From NCBI GenBank assembly GCA_034510155.1, contig CM067382.1:64282183-64346182 (forward strand): a DNA stretch of 64,000 nt. The letters run 5' to 3'. Below, piece by piece: positions 36,111-48,175 of this stretch; the first letter of the stretch is position 1, and each line of letters begins with the position of its first letter. Origin of the DNA: Eucriotettix oculatus (Eukaryota; Arthropoda; Insecta; Orthoptera; Tetrigidae). The position numbers and the translations under genes are program-made. Below the pieces are notes generated by a model, which saw only the letters and a program-made list of their open reading frames with translations, did no database searches and was not told where the DNA came from.

Positions 36111-36284
36111 CCCCCCTCTGTAGAGGTGAAAGTTAACCCCCTATATTTTTTTATTTAAAAAATAATAATAGAAAATTATATGTAAATTGAATCAAACTTA
36201 TCACTACAGTCTCGATCACTATTGATGTAATTTTTCGTTATTTTTTTTTTCACACACCCCCATATAAAATGCCACGAACATTTT

Positions 36285-36835
36285 TTAGCAACGGTTTCCT
36301 GACTTTCACACTTAGTAAAATCTTCTTCCTTGCCTGTTGCTATCCTACTCTAGTTATTACGCTTCCCAAGTAGCATAATTCCTCAAGTTTCCTTCAAAAT
36401 ATCCCTTTCCAATCTAACAGCCTTTGTACTACACACCAGCAACACCACATTTGGTTTTTTCCTCTATTAATCCTTGTACTGAAACTGAACTCTTTTTCCG
36501 CAAGGCCAAGTTTCATGCCATTTATTATGGTTTCCAAGTCTTCCTTCTGACTCCCTTAATATTACAATATCGTCGGTAAAGCGTAAGGTTATTTTTTTTT
36601 CGTCGTCTCCTTGCAGTATGATTCCTTTTTCATATTCGGTTTTAACTTTTTTTCATGGGTGACTGACTGCTTCATCCTTTTTTTACTTTATTTTTTATTT
36701 TTTATTTGTGCTTTCTTACCTTAATCTTCTATTCTAATTACTGCTCTCTGTCTTCTGTTGTAGAGGTTACGTATAAACCTCGTTTCTCGATTTTTTTTTA
36801 TTTCCTGTCCCTCTTCAAAATCCTTAATAGTTCAC
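36285..36835 (-). mobile_element. LINE reverse transcriptase fragment with FTDD motif
   Basis: On the minus strand, near 36525-36590, the sequence reads LRFTDDIVILRESEGRLGN, equivalent to the SFADDIVLSGESEED of the 58.3 kb copy. The RT catalytic aspartates are therefore still visible, although one alanine is replaced by threonine. LQGDDE-like residues precede it and the INRxKT segment follows in decayed form. Upstream sequence (36700-36830) shares landmarks with the 23.4 kb copy. Frameshifts and stops interrupt it. Confidence 0.65.
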
Positions 36836-37082
36836 GTTATCGATAACGTTTTGATAACACGAACGCTTGGCGCAGAGATTGTTTATAGAATCGGAGTAAT
36901 TTTATTTGCCAAGGCTATTAATAACGCTTCCTCGTCGGTATACTACTACAGTATTAGAGAGGGAGAGAGAGAAAGAGAGCAGAAGAGGGAAAAGGAGAGT
37001 AAAGGACTGGAAGAGAGAGAGAAAAAGAGAATGAGAGAGAGAGAAAAAGAGCAGAAGAGTGGAAAAGGAGAGTAAGAGTGGC

Positions 37083-37113
<31 letters not shown>

Positions 37114-37850
37114 CAGAGAGAGAGAGAGACAAAGAGAGAGAGGGAAATTACTAATCCATTAGTCCGCAGCGTGACGTCCGTATTAACAAAATACCGTAAT
37201 TCAATCAGGACTCAGCCGACACACAGACGTAATGAGGCCTTTTTTGTTGCTGTTGTTACTATTATTATTATTATTCCTGTTACTCTGTGGGACGCGGCTC
37301 TAAGTAATTAATTTAAAACTTGGCTGCTTCCTCCCTGTAATTAGCGTTAAAAGTTTTCCCCTCCCTCCCCCTCCCCACCCCCGTCCGTCTCCAACCCCCC
37401 ACACCCCCCCCCCTTTCAGGTTTGTCTCTCTGTGTGTGTGTGTCGCACTATTTAGTCGGTTGTAACGTGTTACTCCGCCCTTTGGTGGGGAAAAATAAAG
37501 TTTAAGTTAAAAAATAAAAATAAAGGAAAAGTAGTGACAAACGTTCTCGAACAAGTGAGTGCATTTGTTTTGGGGCACGACGTTTCGGCGTGGGGAAAGT
37601 AAGAGTATATTAGCAGTTCTTCTGTCGGTTTTAACGTCAGCCGCCGCCCCAGCCCCCTCTCCCTCTCACGAGTCAAATAAGGGTTTCAGTTTATTTCTTT
37701 CTTTTTATTTCTTACTTTTATTTTTTGCTTTTTATTTTTTTCCTTTTAATTATTCTCTTTCTATTTTTTTTACATGTATTTCTTCCTTTTAATTATTCCC
37801 TTTGTATTTTTTACATGTATTTCTTCCTTTTATTTTCTTACTTTAATTTG
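36836..37850. other. Purine microsatellite and mixed sequence
   Basis: A GA-rich tract at 36957-37145 includes a (GA)n of about 25 bases. A C-rich tract lies at 37361-37415. A GCACGACGTTTCGGCG phrase at ~37575 echoes other GTTTCG motifs. After 37690 the plus strand is T-rich. Frames are composition-driven. Confidence 0.5.
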
Positions 37851-37859
37851 TTTTTCCTT

Positions 37860-38915
37860 TTGTTTTTGGGTGACAGGTAATCTTGAGTATAATCCTGAAA
37901 GAAATTGCTTTTCAGATTTTTAAGTATTTAAATATTTTTTCTCCTTTCTTATATTTTCATAAATCGGTGCAGAGAATTTTTATGATTCTGAAGAAAAAAA
38001 ATTATATGTGTTGCTCCTCCTCTTTTGTGTGTCCAGTCAACACCACGAAAGCAGCAGCAGCAGCAGAAATTGATTGTTAATGTGTTTTTTTCCCTTTGTT
38101 ATTTTCTCCCATTGCTTTTCTCCTTTGATTTTTTTCCCCTTTTGTTTGTCCTTTTTTTATTTTTCCTTTTGGTTTTTCCTTTTGTTCTTTTATTTTTTCC
38201 TTTTGTTTTTTTCTTCTTATTTCACCCTTTTATTTTTCCTTTGGTTTTTCTCTTAATTTTACCATGAGGTTGATCCAGAAACAAATTGCTAATCTGATTT
38301 TCAATATTTTTCTTCTTTTTTTCTTTTCTTTTCGTAAAGCGGTGGAGAGAAATTTTCATGGTGCTGAAAAAAAAATCATGTGTGTCGCTCCTCCCTTTGT
38401 GTGTGTGCAGTTACCAGCATGGCGGCAGCAGCCACAGTTGATTGTTAATTTATTTTTTTCCCTTTGTGTTTTTCTTCTTCCTTTGGTTTTCTCCTTTGAT
38501 TTTTCTTTTGTTTTTCCCTTTCGTTCTTTTATTTTTTCCTTTTGTTTTTTTCTTCTTATTTCATCCTTTGATTTTTCTTTAGTTTTTCCCTTTTTTCTTT
38601 TATTTTTTTCTTCTTCTTTCATCCTTTGATTTTTCTTTAGTTTTTCCCTTTTGTTCTTCTATTTTTTTCTTATTTCATCCTTTTATTTTTCCTTTGGTTT
38701 TTATCTTAATTTTTGGGTAACGGGTTACGATGAGGTTGATCCAGAAACAAATTGCTAATCTGTGTTTAAATATTTTTTCTTATTTTTTTTATTTTCGGTT
38801 CCCAAACCGGTACAAAGAACTTATCATGTTGCTATAAAAATATGTGTGTGTGTTGCTTCTCCTCTTTTGTGTGTCCAGTCAGCTGCAGCAGCTGTAGATT
38901 GTTAATCTGTGGAAA
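37860..38915 (+). repeat. T-rich segment present in three tandem copies
   Basis: Each copy has GGGTRACRGGTWA or CATGAGGTTGATCCAGAAAC, then AAATTGCTAATCTGAT, a T-rich spacer, ATGTGTGTTGCTCCTCC, GTGTGTCCAGTCA, a GCAGCAGC cluster and GATTGTTAAT. The AAATTGCT landmark lies at about 37903, 38283 and 38748, giving unit lengths of ~380 and ~465 bases. TTTTCCTTTTG-type runs fill the gaps and have expanded separately. No coding potential. Confidence 0.7.
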
Positions 38916-39620
38916 CCCTCCCCTCCCCCAAATCAACCAAAAAATCCCATATTTGCTGGAGTGTGAATCGACCGATACGAGGGGAAGAGAACATCATCAT
39001 CGTCATCATCATCAGGATAACGTGTTGCAGTAACCCGACTGATAAAACTCCCCCTTCCAGTGTCTCATTGTTTCTCCCCCACTCTTCCCTCTGGTCCTCA
39101 TATATAACCCAAGTCAATGGATAATATTTGTTACTCGGCAAGGGGTTGTTTTCCCTCCCTGCTGCATCTTTCGGAGATTGACAGCGGTTCATTTCTGGTT
39201 ACTTTAAATGTGGATTTATGGAAATCTTTTTTTTTATTTATCGTCCTCATCCTTCCACGTACGCCGGTTATCGGTTCAAGTTTCAGTTCATCAAATAGTC
39301 TTAAAGGATCTATTTTAAAAATTAACACTGCGAGGTTTAATTAATTTTTTTTGATGTTATTAAGCACCAGTTTAATAAAATAGCTTAATTTGTAGAATAA
39401 TAATAATAATAATAATTTTTAACAGTAGAAGTAACACTAATTAAATACTTTGACCTCAAGTATACCCTCTTTCTCTCTGCACCGCGGTTTCTTTGACGAA
39501 GCTAGCTGAAGCCGAGCGTTGCCGATGTGACCCGAGCGTTAACTCACACAGAGGTTATTTTTCCCGAGTAGAACGCAGAGAGGAGTCATGGATGTGAAGT
39601 CATATGTACAGCAAAAATTT
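38916..39620. other. Unique sequence, no gene supported
   Basis: A CAT repeat at 38993-39013 and an ATA/AAT run at 39399-39417. Frames of 63-96 codons overlap on opposite strands and lack domains. Confidence 0.35.
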
Positions 39621-39624
39621 TTTT

Positions 39625-39720
39625 TACCTGAATAAGCCTCAAATGAGAGGCGAACCGTTGTATATAAGTATTGTCTAAATTATAAAAATACTGCCAAAGA
39701 GGCTGATTGACTCAATAATT
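39625..39720 (+). repeat. Dispersed element copy with hairpin and AAAGAGGCTGAT tail
   Basis: It reads ACCTGAATAAGCCTCAAATG, then AGAGGCGAACCGTTGTATA, then AAAATACTGCCAAAGAGGCTGATT. The order and content match the copies at 52.3-52.47 kb and, reversed, 44.04 kb. The CCTCAAATGAGAGG part is an inverted repeat. Confidence 0.6.
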
Positions 39721-39779
39721 CTATATTTAATAGTCATATAGTTATTTAATTAAAATTATTTCAGAAATGTGAAATATTT

Positions 39780-40560
39780 TAACTGTCCCCCTTTTTTTTC
39801 AATTTAAAATTTTATAAAAATCGTTTTATTCTCAGTCCCTTTTTTAAATAATTTATTTTTTGTGGTTGTAAGGTAAAGTAGAGCTTTTATCACTTTCTTT
39901 AATTCCAAATTTTATAAAAAAAATCGTTTTATTCTCAAGTCCCTTTTTTAATTAATTTACTTTGTCCGGTTATGGCTTTCTTCTATTTTAAATTTTATAA
40001 AAAAATCGTTTTATTCCCAAGTCCCTTTTTTAAATAATTTACTTTTTCCGATTATAAGTAGAACTTGGGGTTTTATCCCTTTCTTCAATTTCAAATTTTA
40101 TTAAAATCGTTTTATTCTCAAGTCCCTTTTTTAAATAATTTACTTTTTCCGGTTATAAGATAAAGTAGAGCAGGGGTTTTATCACTTTCTTCAATTTCAA
40201 ATTTTATTAAAATCGTTTTATTCTCAGGTCCCTTTTTTAAATAATTTACTTTTTCCAGTTCTAAGATAAAGTAGAGCAAATTTTATTTAAATCGTTTAAT
40301 TCTCCGTCCCTTTTTTAAATATTTTTTTTTGTGGTTGTAAGGTAAAGTAGAGCAGGGGTTTTATCCCTTTCTTCAATTTCAAATTTTATTAAAATCGTTT
40401 TATTCTCAGTCCCTTTTTTAAATAATTTATTTTTTGTGGTTGTAAGGTAAAGTAGAGCAGGGGTTTTATCACTTTCTTCTATTTTAAATTTTATAAAAAA
40501 TCGTTTTATTCTCAGTCTCTTTTTTTAATAATTTATTTTTTCCGGTTGTACGGTAAAATA
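39780..40560 (+). repeat. ~104/80-bp satellite with three-monomer higher-order pattern
   Basis: The TCCCTTTTTTAAATAATTTA landmark lies at about 39836, 39940, 40022, 40123, 40229, 40307, 40410 and 40516. Spacings are 104, 82, 101, 106, 78, 103 and 106. Short monomers lose the AGATAAAGTAGAGCAGGGG or the TTTATCACTTTCTTCAATTT part. The short-long-long order repeats every ~288 bases. The monomers also share AAATCGTTTTATTCTCA. Confidence 0.8.
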
Positions 40561-41316
40561 TAGGCAATGTTGTATTCGACGTGGTAAACTTTCTTCTGTA
40601 ATATATCAGCTATAGATAGATAGATGGCATTATGGTTATTAGGATTCCTTTTTTCCTGGTAGTTGGGATTGGGTGTGGTTTTTCTTTTTGGTGGGTAGGA
40701 AGTAATGAGATTGCTCTAAATGCCGCCGCCATTGTGTTTTTCCCGGGTCGCTATATTCAAGAGGACGACGACGAGGAGGAGGAGGAGGGACCAGAAGGGC
40801 GTCAAAGTTTTGGGAGGGAATTGTATTTTTTACACACACACCGGAGGCTGTGATATTATTTGGCTGAAAGGTCGACCGCAGCAGCAGCAGCGGCACAAGT
40901 ATTGGCAGTGCGTAACACGCACCGACGCGGCTTCCGGTTACGTGCAGGCATCGGCTTTTGCCTCCGCCCCAACAGCAGAACCTCGTCGTCACAACTCTGC
41001 AATTTGTAAACTGTGAAGCCTATCGAGCAAAATTCCCCCACACGTAACAGACAGAGAGAGAGAGAGAGAGAGAGAATTTTCTTTTCACTAACCGCGGCAA
41101 AAGGACAATTTTCCTTCTTTCAGTATCCGCGGTAAAAGGATAATTTTCTTCTTTCACAATCCGCGGCATTACATAAAATTTTCTTCTCTTGCTTCTTCCC
41201 GCTCACAATTCATACGTATAAGTAGGCACGATATAAAATTATAATTGAGCATGAACAATATTTAAATTATCAATCATGAAATTATCAAATTATTACCGTT
41301 GCATTTTTCCAACCAG
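40561..41316. other. Unique sequence with short repeats
   Basis: GAC/GAG trinucleotides at 40763-40790, CAG run at 40878-40890, (GA)n at 41052-41074 and a small ~45-base repeat with CCGCGGYAAAAGGA / ATTTTC at 41090-41175. Frames over it conflict between strands. Confidence 0.4.
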
Positions 41317-42310
41317 CGATGATCCTCCCAAAGACTCTCAACTACAACTATTTGTCGTTAGAAACTCTTATCCCGGGTATATTATTGTTTCGCAGAGTTC
41401 GGCGACAACCAGCGATGCTCCTATTCCTCCCAAAGACTCTCAACTACAACCATTTGTCGTTAGAAACTCTTATCCCGGGTATATTATTGTTTCGCAGAGT
41501 TCGGCGACAACCAGCGATGCTCCTATTCCTCCCAAAGACTCTCCATTAGAAACTTTTATCCCGGGTATATTATTGTTTCGTAGTATTCGCGACAACCAGC
41601 GATGCTCTTTTTCCTCGCCAAAGACATAACTACAACTGCTTGTCGTTAGAAGCTCTTATCGTGGGTATATTATTGTTTCGTAGAACTCGCCGACAACCAG
41701 CGATGCTCCTATTCCTCCCAAAGACTCTCCATTAGAAACTTATATGCCGGGTATATTATTGTTTCGTAGAAGTCGCCGACAAGCAGCGATGCTCCTATTC
41801 CTCCCAAAGACTCTCCATTAGAAACTTTTATCCCGGGTATATTATTGTTTCGTAGAACTCGCCGACAACCAGCGATGCTCCTATTCCTCGCAAAGACTCT
41901 CCATTAGAAACTCTTATCCCGGGTATATTATTGTTTCGTAAAGTCGCCGACAACCAGCGATGCTCCTATTCCTCCCAAAGACTCTCCATTAGAAACTCTT
42001 ATCCCGGGTATATTATTGTTTCGTAGTATTCGCCGACAACCAGCGATGCTCCTATTCCTCGCAAAGACTCTCCATTAGAAACTCTTATCCCGGGTATATT
42101 ATTGTTTCGTAGTATTCGCCGACAACCAGCGATGCTCCTATTCCTCCCAAAGACTCTCCATTAGAAACTTTTATCCCGGGTATATTATTGTTTCGTAGAG
42201 CTCGGCGACAACCAGCGATGCTCCTATTCCTTCCAAAGCCTCTCAACTAAAACTATTTGTCGTTAGAAACTCTTATCCCCGGTATTTCATTGCTTGGCAC
42301 AACACGGCGA
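41317..42310 (+). repeat. 86/102-bp bimodal satellite containing CCCGGG
   Basis: The GAAACTCTTATCCCGGGTAT landmark lies at about 41361, 41463, 41549, 41649, 41735, 41821, 41907, 41992, 42078, 42164 and 42266. Spacings are 102, 86, 100, 86, 86, 86, 85, 86, 86 and 102. Long monomers carry an extra ~16 bases (AACTACAAC, then ATTTGTCGTT) where short ones have CCATTA. Other constant parts are TATTATTGTTTCG and CGACAACCAGCGATGCTCC. Near-identical monomers show recent homogenisation. In-frame repeats give a 117-codon frame which is not a gene. Confidence 0.9.
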
Positions 42311-43550
42311 CAGACACAAACAAAAGTTAAAAATTTTTTTAATTGAAAAGGCAAACTGAAAATGATAACTGAAGTGGTGACGTCACAGCTGACAGGCAAG
42401 CTGCGTTCGTTTATTTGTAAAGGTTACAGTAGTAGTTGTCAGGCTTTGTTGTCGGTTTTATCAACAGAGAGGAAGGGAGGTTTTTACACATTTGCAGAGT
42501 TGGTAGTTGCTCTAGACTGCCACCAGCGAGATTAGCGACGTGTAATCCTGAGGAACACAGATGCTGCGCAACATTTTGGACGTCTCTGTCAATATTATGA
42601 CAGCTGTCTGCGACAACGACGACGACGACGACGACAAAGACGACGCCACCACCACAAATGGGGGTGGGAGTTGGGAGGAGAGATAACGTCACGTCATCAT
42701 GAGAGAGAGAATAAATTGACGAACCCTTTTATTTTTATATTGGTTTCTGGTGCGTCCTACTCCGCCACTTTGCACGTCCTAGTTTATACGATTATGATTA
42801 CGACGTTTCGTCCAGGTTATTATACTCCGTTTCCACAAGACAAACTTATAAAACCGAAGATAATATTTTATAGATCATCATCATCATAATAATTTAATAC
42901 AATTATTTGTCAATTGCATCGGTGAGAATTTTTTCGATAAACGTGGTTACGTGTGTGTATTTTTAAAAAATTTACGTTGTTTTTTTTTCTTCTCGGTTGT
43001 GTTTGCTTTTGACGTCATAATAAAATTTCAGAGTTGTTCAAAACAGAATTTTTGAGGGGTTAGAGGGGTTTATCCTTTTTAGAGGGGGGGAGCGGGAGGG
43101 GTTGAAATTTGTCGCATCTTGTAAACAGGATTGTAGTGGGAGTGAGTTCGTGGTGACGTCACGGTGAGGTGTATCTCCTTTAATTACGGGCGGGATTTTA
43201 GGATCATGGTGAGTATCTACAAATGTGCAAATAAGGAGTAGACCTGACGGACGCGGCGTTCAACACCGCCCTTAAATCACATTAAATACAAGCCGCGTTA
43301 TTATTATTTTTTTCTCAAGACACGAATTTATTATTCCTTTTTTTTATTTTGGGAGGAGGGATTATTTGTGGGGGTTAGAGAGAGAAGGCACAACCTTGCT
43401 TGTTCTCACACAATCGGTTTTCTCCGAGGCTTTTGTCCGCCGCGTGGCAACAAGAAGAGAATCAGCTTCCGAGTCGATAGGCTAATAAATTATCAATCTC
43501 TCCTTCCTTTAGGGGGAAGTGCTGTTCCCCTTGAAATATGGCGCCATATC
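42311..43550. other. Unique sequence with three CRE-type palindromes
   Basis: TGACGTCA at 42378-42385, 43010-43017 and 43154-43161, plus AACGTCACGTCATCATGAG near 42686. ACG repeats at 42615-42640. A GATTACGACGTTTCGTCC phrase at ~42796. The segment at 43190-43300 is non-repetitive and GC-balanced. No supported gene. Confidence 0.4.
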
Positions 43551-43552
43551 AG

Positions 43553-43563
43553 ATTTCTCTCTT

Positions 43564-43604
<41 letters not shown>

Positions 43605-43640
43605 TCCTCTCTATCTCTCTCTTTCTCTGTCTCGCCCTCT
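43553..43640 (+). repeat. (CT)n microsatellite
   Basis: About 85 bases of CT and CTTT steps including an uninterrupted CT run of about 30 bases. Confidence 0.9.
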
Positions 43641-44034
43641 CCACGCTGCCGGCTCCTTAATACCCCGTAGACTTAGGAAAATGTTCTCTTCTCTTTTAAA
43701 AACAGAAAAGAAAAAAAATATATATTTTCCAACCACCGTCGTCGAGGTATTCTCTTACAAACAGGTTTTATGTTCCTCTTGAGGTAATAATATATCAAGG
43801 GAATAAGTCGATAGATTATACATTATAGAAAATACTTGAAGGATATACGATCTCAATTTCACCACCACCACCACCCATCTTCCAACCCTCCTTCTCCTAC
43901 AGTTCTCTCCTTCCTGCCAATGAAATTACCCATTCTATGTGGGTAAAAGAGAGGACTATTATGATTCCTCACTCGGAAGAGAAAAAAATAAATTAAATAA
44001 TTTTTTTCTGACAATTAAATATATAATAAATGAT
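43641..44034. other. AT-rich and mixed sequence
   Basis: CAC repeats at 43861-43875. No frame or element recognised. Confidence 0.4.
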
Positions 44035-44118
44035 TTAATCAGCCTCTTTGTCAGTTATGTTTAAATCTTATGATATTACGACGTTTCGTCTCTCATTTGA
44101 GATATCTTCACGGCTAAA
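44035..44118 (-). repeat. Dispersed element copy, reverse orientation
   Basis: The plus strand reads TTAATCAGCCTCTTTGTCAG, then TACGACGTTTCGTCTCTCAT and TTGAGATATCTTCACGG. This is the reverse complement of the 52.3-52.47 kb copies (GAAG, TCTCAAATGAGAGACGAAAC, GTCGTAATA, CTGACAAAGAGGCTGAT). Confidence 0.65.
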
Positions 44119-44164
44119 AAAATTCTAGCTGTACGTGGAACTTCACTTTCGGCCGAAGGAGCCG

Positions 44165-44815
44165 TGGAGTGAGAAAAGACACGCAGAGAAGAGAGGCTGT
44201 GAAGAAATGGAAGTGACAGAGAAGAAAGATAAGAGAGAGAAGAGAGGAAACTAGGGAAGAAGAGAGTGAGAGAGAGAGAGAACGGACAAAGAAGAGGTAG
44301 GAGAGAGAACACACTGATAGAATCCAGAGAAGACAGAAGAAATTTAAGAGAGAAGTGAGTAAGAAGAAAGAGAAGAGATGAGAAGAAAGAGAAGAGATGA
44401 GAAGAAAGAGAAGTGAGTGAGAAGAAAGAGAAGTGAGTGAGAAGAAAGAGAAGTGAGTGAGAAGAAAGAGAAGTGAGTGAGAAGAAAGAGAAGTGAGTGA
44501 GAAGAAAGAGAAGTGAGTGAGAAGAAAGAGAAGTTTCTGAGAAGAGAGGGGAAAGAGAGAACAGACAGAGAGAAGAAGCTGAGAGAATAAAGAGAGGGAG
44601 AACAGACAGACAAAGAGAGAGAAGGAAGAGGATAAGATACAAGAGAGACGTGAAGAGAGAAAACGAAGCAATGTCAGAGAAGAGAGAAAAGAGATAAGTC
44701 GGAAACAAACGGGAAGAAGAGAGAATAGAAAGGAACCATAGAGGCAAGAGAGAAATAGGACAGGAAACAGAAGAGAGAGACAAAAGACAGGAAAAGTGAT
44801 AAAAAAAAGGGACAA
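44165..44815 (+). repeat. Polypurine domain with 21-bp repeat
   Basis: Purine-rich sequence of ~650 bases. Its core at about 44340-44540 has a 21-base unit, GAAGTGAGTGAGAAGAAAGA plus G, repeated about six times exactly, flanked by variants with GAAGAGATGA. The 233-235-codon minus frames (Ser/Leu/Phe) are artefacts of a unit of seven codons. Confidence 0.9.
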
Positions 44816-46440
44816 GAGTGGGTGCTTAATTTAATAAACCTATAAAGAAAATTTCTTGCTGACGTCTTTGAAGTCAGGAGAAGGATTATTTGAAATTTTA
44901 AACAAATTTAATTGAGAAGATCCGAATTTAATATTTCACAGGAAACAGAAATCCTGAAATAATTAAATAAACGCTTGGACCAACCACCTTCATAGTTAAA
45001 TGCGAACGAGGGAAAAAGAATCGGAATAAACCGATACAAAAAGAAAACCAGAAAACATATCAAATTCATTAAAAAGAAGGACGAAAAATTTTTTAAACAA
45101 TATTTGTCATTCCGTTGTTTGAGTGCAATGAATTTTTGTTTTGTTTCATGTGATTAATATGTTAATAATTACTCTGCCTAACCGATACGATACAAGGGTG
45201 AATTTTTGGAGGGAGGAGGAGGAGGAAGAGGGAGGAAATTAAATGAATGAATATCGGATTTTGGTCTCTTGTCTCTCATTTTACACCACGTTACAAAAAG
45301 TAATTACCCAAGGGGGTAGTTGAAGAGGTGGAGTTTAATAGAAATTAATTATGTGTGTCACAAAAAAAATAAATAATAAGGGAGGAAATTGTCGAAATAA
45401 CTCTTGAAGATGTCGTGACGTTTCCTCAGTCTGCGTTAACGAAGGTGAAACAATTCAGTATACTTGACCAGAGAAGAGAAAAACTGAAAGTCAATTTCGT
45501 TACGTCACTTCAATATATTCGGTTCCTCTGACGTCACGCACTAGACGTTAATTAACCTTTTCATTTTTCTTTATTTGTATTCCGTCTCAATGTATGTGTG
45601 TGTGAAATGTCGTCAGCACGTTGAGTAATTGAAAATTTAAAAAAAAAATAATAATAAGTCCCAATATCACTCCGCTCAGTTTGTTCCTTCATCTCTGATT
45701 TACCTGTACACGATCTTTGGCATTCTAGCGCACGGAGAATCTCTGACTGTTGCTTCTCTTTTAGTTCAAAGTAAAATCGAAATCCTCATTAAATCGTTAT
45801 GATTTTTGAGAGAGCCGATGGGAAATTATGTTATTACATCATTTTATTTTTTTTTCTGTTTGTTTGGAGTTTGAAGAACGCGACCAAGGTCCAAAGCAAT
45901 GCAATGCAAGTCAGGAGTTTTCGTAGAACAGAACCACATAATTTTATGGAGGAGGGGCCGAGGGTGGGGTGGGGGGGAGAGTAAATGCCATAAATTCAAA
46001 GAGAGAACTCACGTGAGCAAAGTTCATAAAACACGATATCTGAGGAGGAAGGCTAAGGGGAGAGATCCTAAGAGTAGTCGTCCCTTTATCTACGGCAACT
46101 GCACTACCCCATACCCCCTACCCCCTGCCCCCCTGTTACCGAGGAGGGGGGGGGGGGTAAACCTCGTCGTACCGTCGCCGCCCGCACGAATCAATTACCT
46201 TGCAAAACAAGAAAACTTCATCACCTGCCTTCCTCACTCCCTCCTCCTCCTCTATACGAATTTTTCTTTACATCAATTTCAGCAAACTCCTCTCCTCTGA
46301 CGGCCTTGGAAACTTCAACGACAGAACTAAAATTAAAATACTCGATTCCGTTGAAGCTGTACCCGGGTTTATTTCATTACAAGGGAAAACCCTCCACGAA
46401 TGGCTTCTCTAAACCAAACCCTTTACCCTTTTACTAATTG
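44816..46440. other. Mixed sequence, no gene supported
   Basis: TGACGTCA at 45529-45536. GGA repeats at 45211-45235. A run of twelve G at 46146-46157 next to C-rich sequence. A 133-codon plus frame (45899-46300) crosses these low-complexity stretches and shows no domain. Confidence 0.35.
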
Positions 46441-47240
46441 CCATGATAAATTATTTAAATTAATTAAAAATAAAAATAGAATGAAGGAAAATATTTTAAT
46501 AATTGTCAAATATTGGAATGATAAATTATTTAAATTAAATAAAAATCAAAAAGAATTAAGGAAAATATTTGACTAGTTTTCAAATATTGGAATAAATTAT
46601 TTAAAAATAAAAATAGAATGAAGGAAAATATTTTAATAATTGTCAAATATTGGAATGATAAATTATTTAAAAATAAAAATAGAATGAAGGAAAACATTTT
46701 AATAATTGTCAAATATTGGAATGATAAATTATTTAAATTAATTAAAAATAAAAATAGAATGAAGGAAAACATTTTAATAATTGTCAAATATTGGAATGAT
46801 AAATTATTTAAATTAATTAAAAATCTAAATAGAATGAAGGAAAATATTTTAATAATTGTCAAATATTGGAATGATAAATTATTTAAATTAATTAAAAATA
46901 AAAATAGAATGAAGGAAAATATTTTAATAATTGTCAAATATTGGAATGATAAATTATTTAAATTAATTAAAAATCGAAATAGAATGAAGGAAAATATTTT
47001 ACTAGTTGTCAAATATTGGAATGATAAATTATTTAAATTAATTAAAAATAAAAATAGAATGAAGGAAAATATTTTAATAATTGTCAAATATTGGAATGAT
47101 AAATTAAATAAAAATCTAAATATAATGAAGGAAAATATTTTACTAACTGTCAAATATTGGAATAATTAATTATTTAAATTAATTAAAAAGCAAAATAAAA
47201 TGAAGGAAAATATTTTACTTATTGTAAAAATAAATTATTT
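46441..47240 (+). repeat. 75-bp AT-rich satellite
   Basis: The ATGAAGGAAAATATTTTAAT landmark lies at about 46481, 46618, 46684, 46759, 46834, 46909, 46984, 47059, 47125 and 47200. Most spacings are exactly 75, with two of 66 that lack a TTAATTAAA step. Other constant parts are TGTCAAATATTGGAATGATA and AAATTATTTAAATTAATT. Since 75 is a multiple of three, both strands stay open (183 codons plus, 207 codons minus). Equal openness on both strands and drift into non-coding copies argue that neither is a protein. Confidence 0.9.
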
Positions 47241-48175
47241 ATATTAATTTAAATTCTGTATAGAATGGAGGAAAATCTTTTACTAATCGTAACAAATTCT
47301 TTAAATTAATTCAAATTATGTATGATAAGAAGGAAAATATTTTACTAATTGCGACAGTAAATTCTTTAAGTTAATTCAAATTGTATATAAAACGAATGAC
47401 AAAAATTTTTACTAATTGTAACAATAAATTCTTTAAACTAATTAAAAATCGGAATCAAGGTAAATCTTTTATTAATGCTAGCAATAAATTCATTAAGTTA
47501 ATTAAAAACCAGAACAGAATGAAGGAAAATCTTTTCCTGATTGTCAATCTCTTCCTGTGATGATAAATTCTTTAAGTTAAAATAAATTCTGTAAGTAGAA
47601 CGAAGGAAAATATTTTATTAATTGCAGCAATGAATTCTTTACATTAATTAAAAAATCTGAATACAGTGAAGGAAAATCTTTCACTAATTGGAACAATAAA
47701 TTTTTGTAATTAATTAAAAATCAGAATAGAATGAGGGGAAAATATTTTACTTGTAGTAACAAATTATTTTTATTAATTTAAAATCTGTATGTAATGAAAG
47801 TAAACGTTTTACAAATTGCAACAATTAATTCTTTAAATTAATTAAAAATCAGAATAGAAATAATTGCAACAATTAATTCTTTAAATTAATTAAAAATCAG
47901 AACAGAAATAAATGCAAAAACAAAATTGCAAAACAATTAAGGAAAATCTTTTAATAATTATAAAAATAAATTGTTTCATTTAATTGATCTTAATACAATG
48001 AAGGAAAATTTTTCAACTAAAAGTTGAATGTTTGAGTGATAAATTTTTTAAATTAATTTCAAACCTGTATAGAATGAAGGGAAATGCTTTCACAAAACGC
48101 TATAAATATTTGAATGATACGTACTTTAAATTATTAAGGGACAAATAATTTAGTAATTAAGCGTTCTGATAAAAA
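47241..48175 (+). repeat. Decayed continuation of the 75-bp satellite
   Basis: GAAGGAAAATCTTTT, ACTAATTG and TTCTTTAAATTAATT phrases recur at irregular intervals of about 65-80 bases up to ~48110, with many substitutions. A short perfect duplication (GCAACAATTAATTCTTTAAA) occurs at ~47817 and ~47867. Confidence 0.7.

Noticed and set aside
46530..47169. 183-codon plus and 207-codon minus frames with 25-residue repeats
   Set aside because: Result of a 75-bp tandem unit; both strands equally open and the array decays into non-coding copies.
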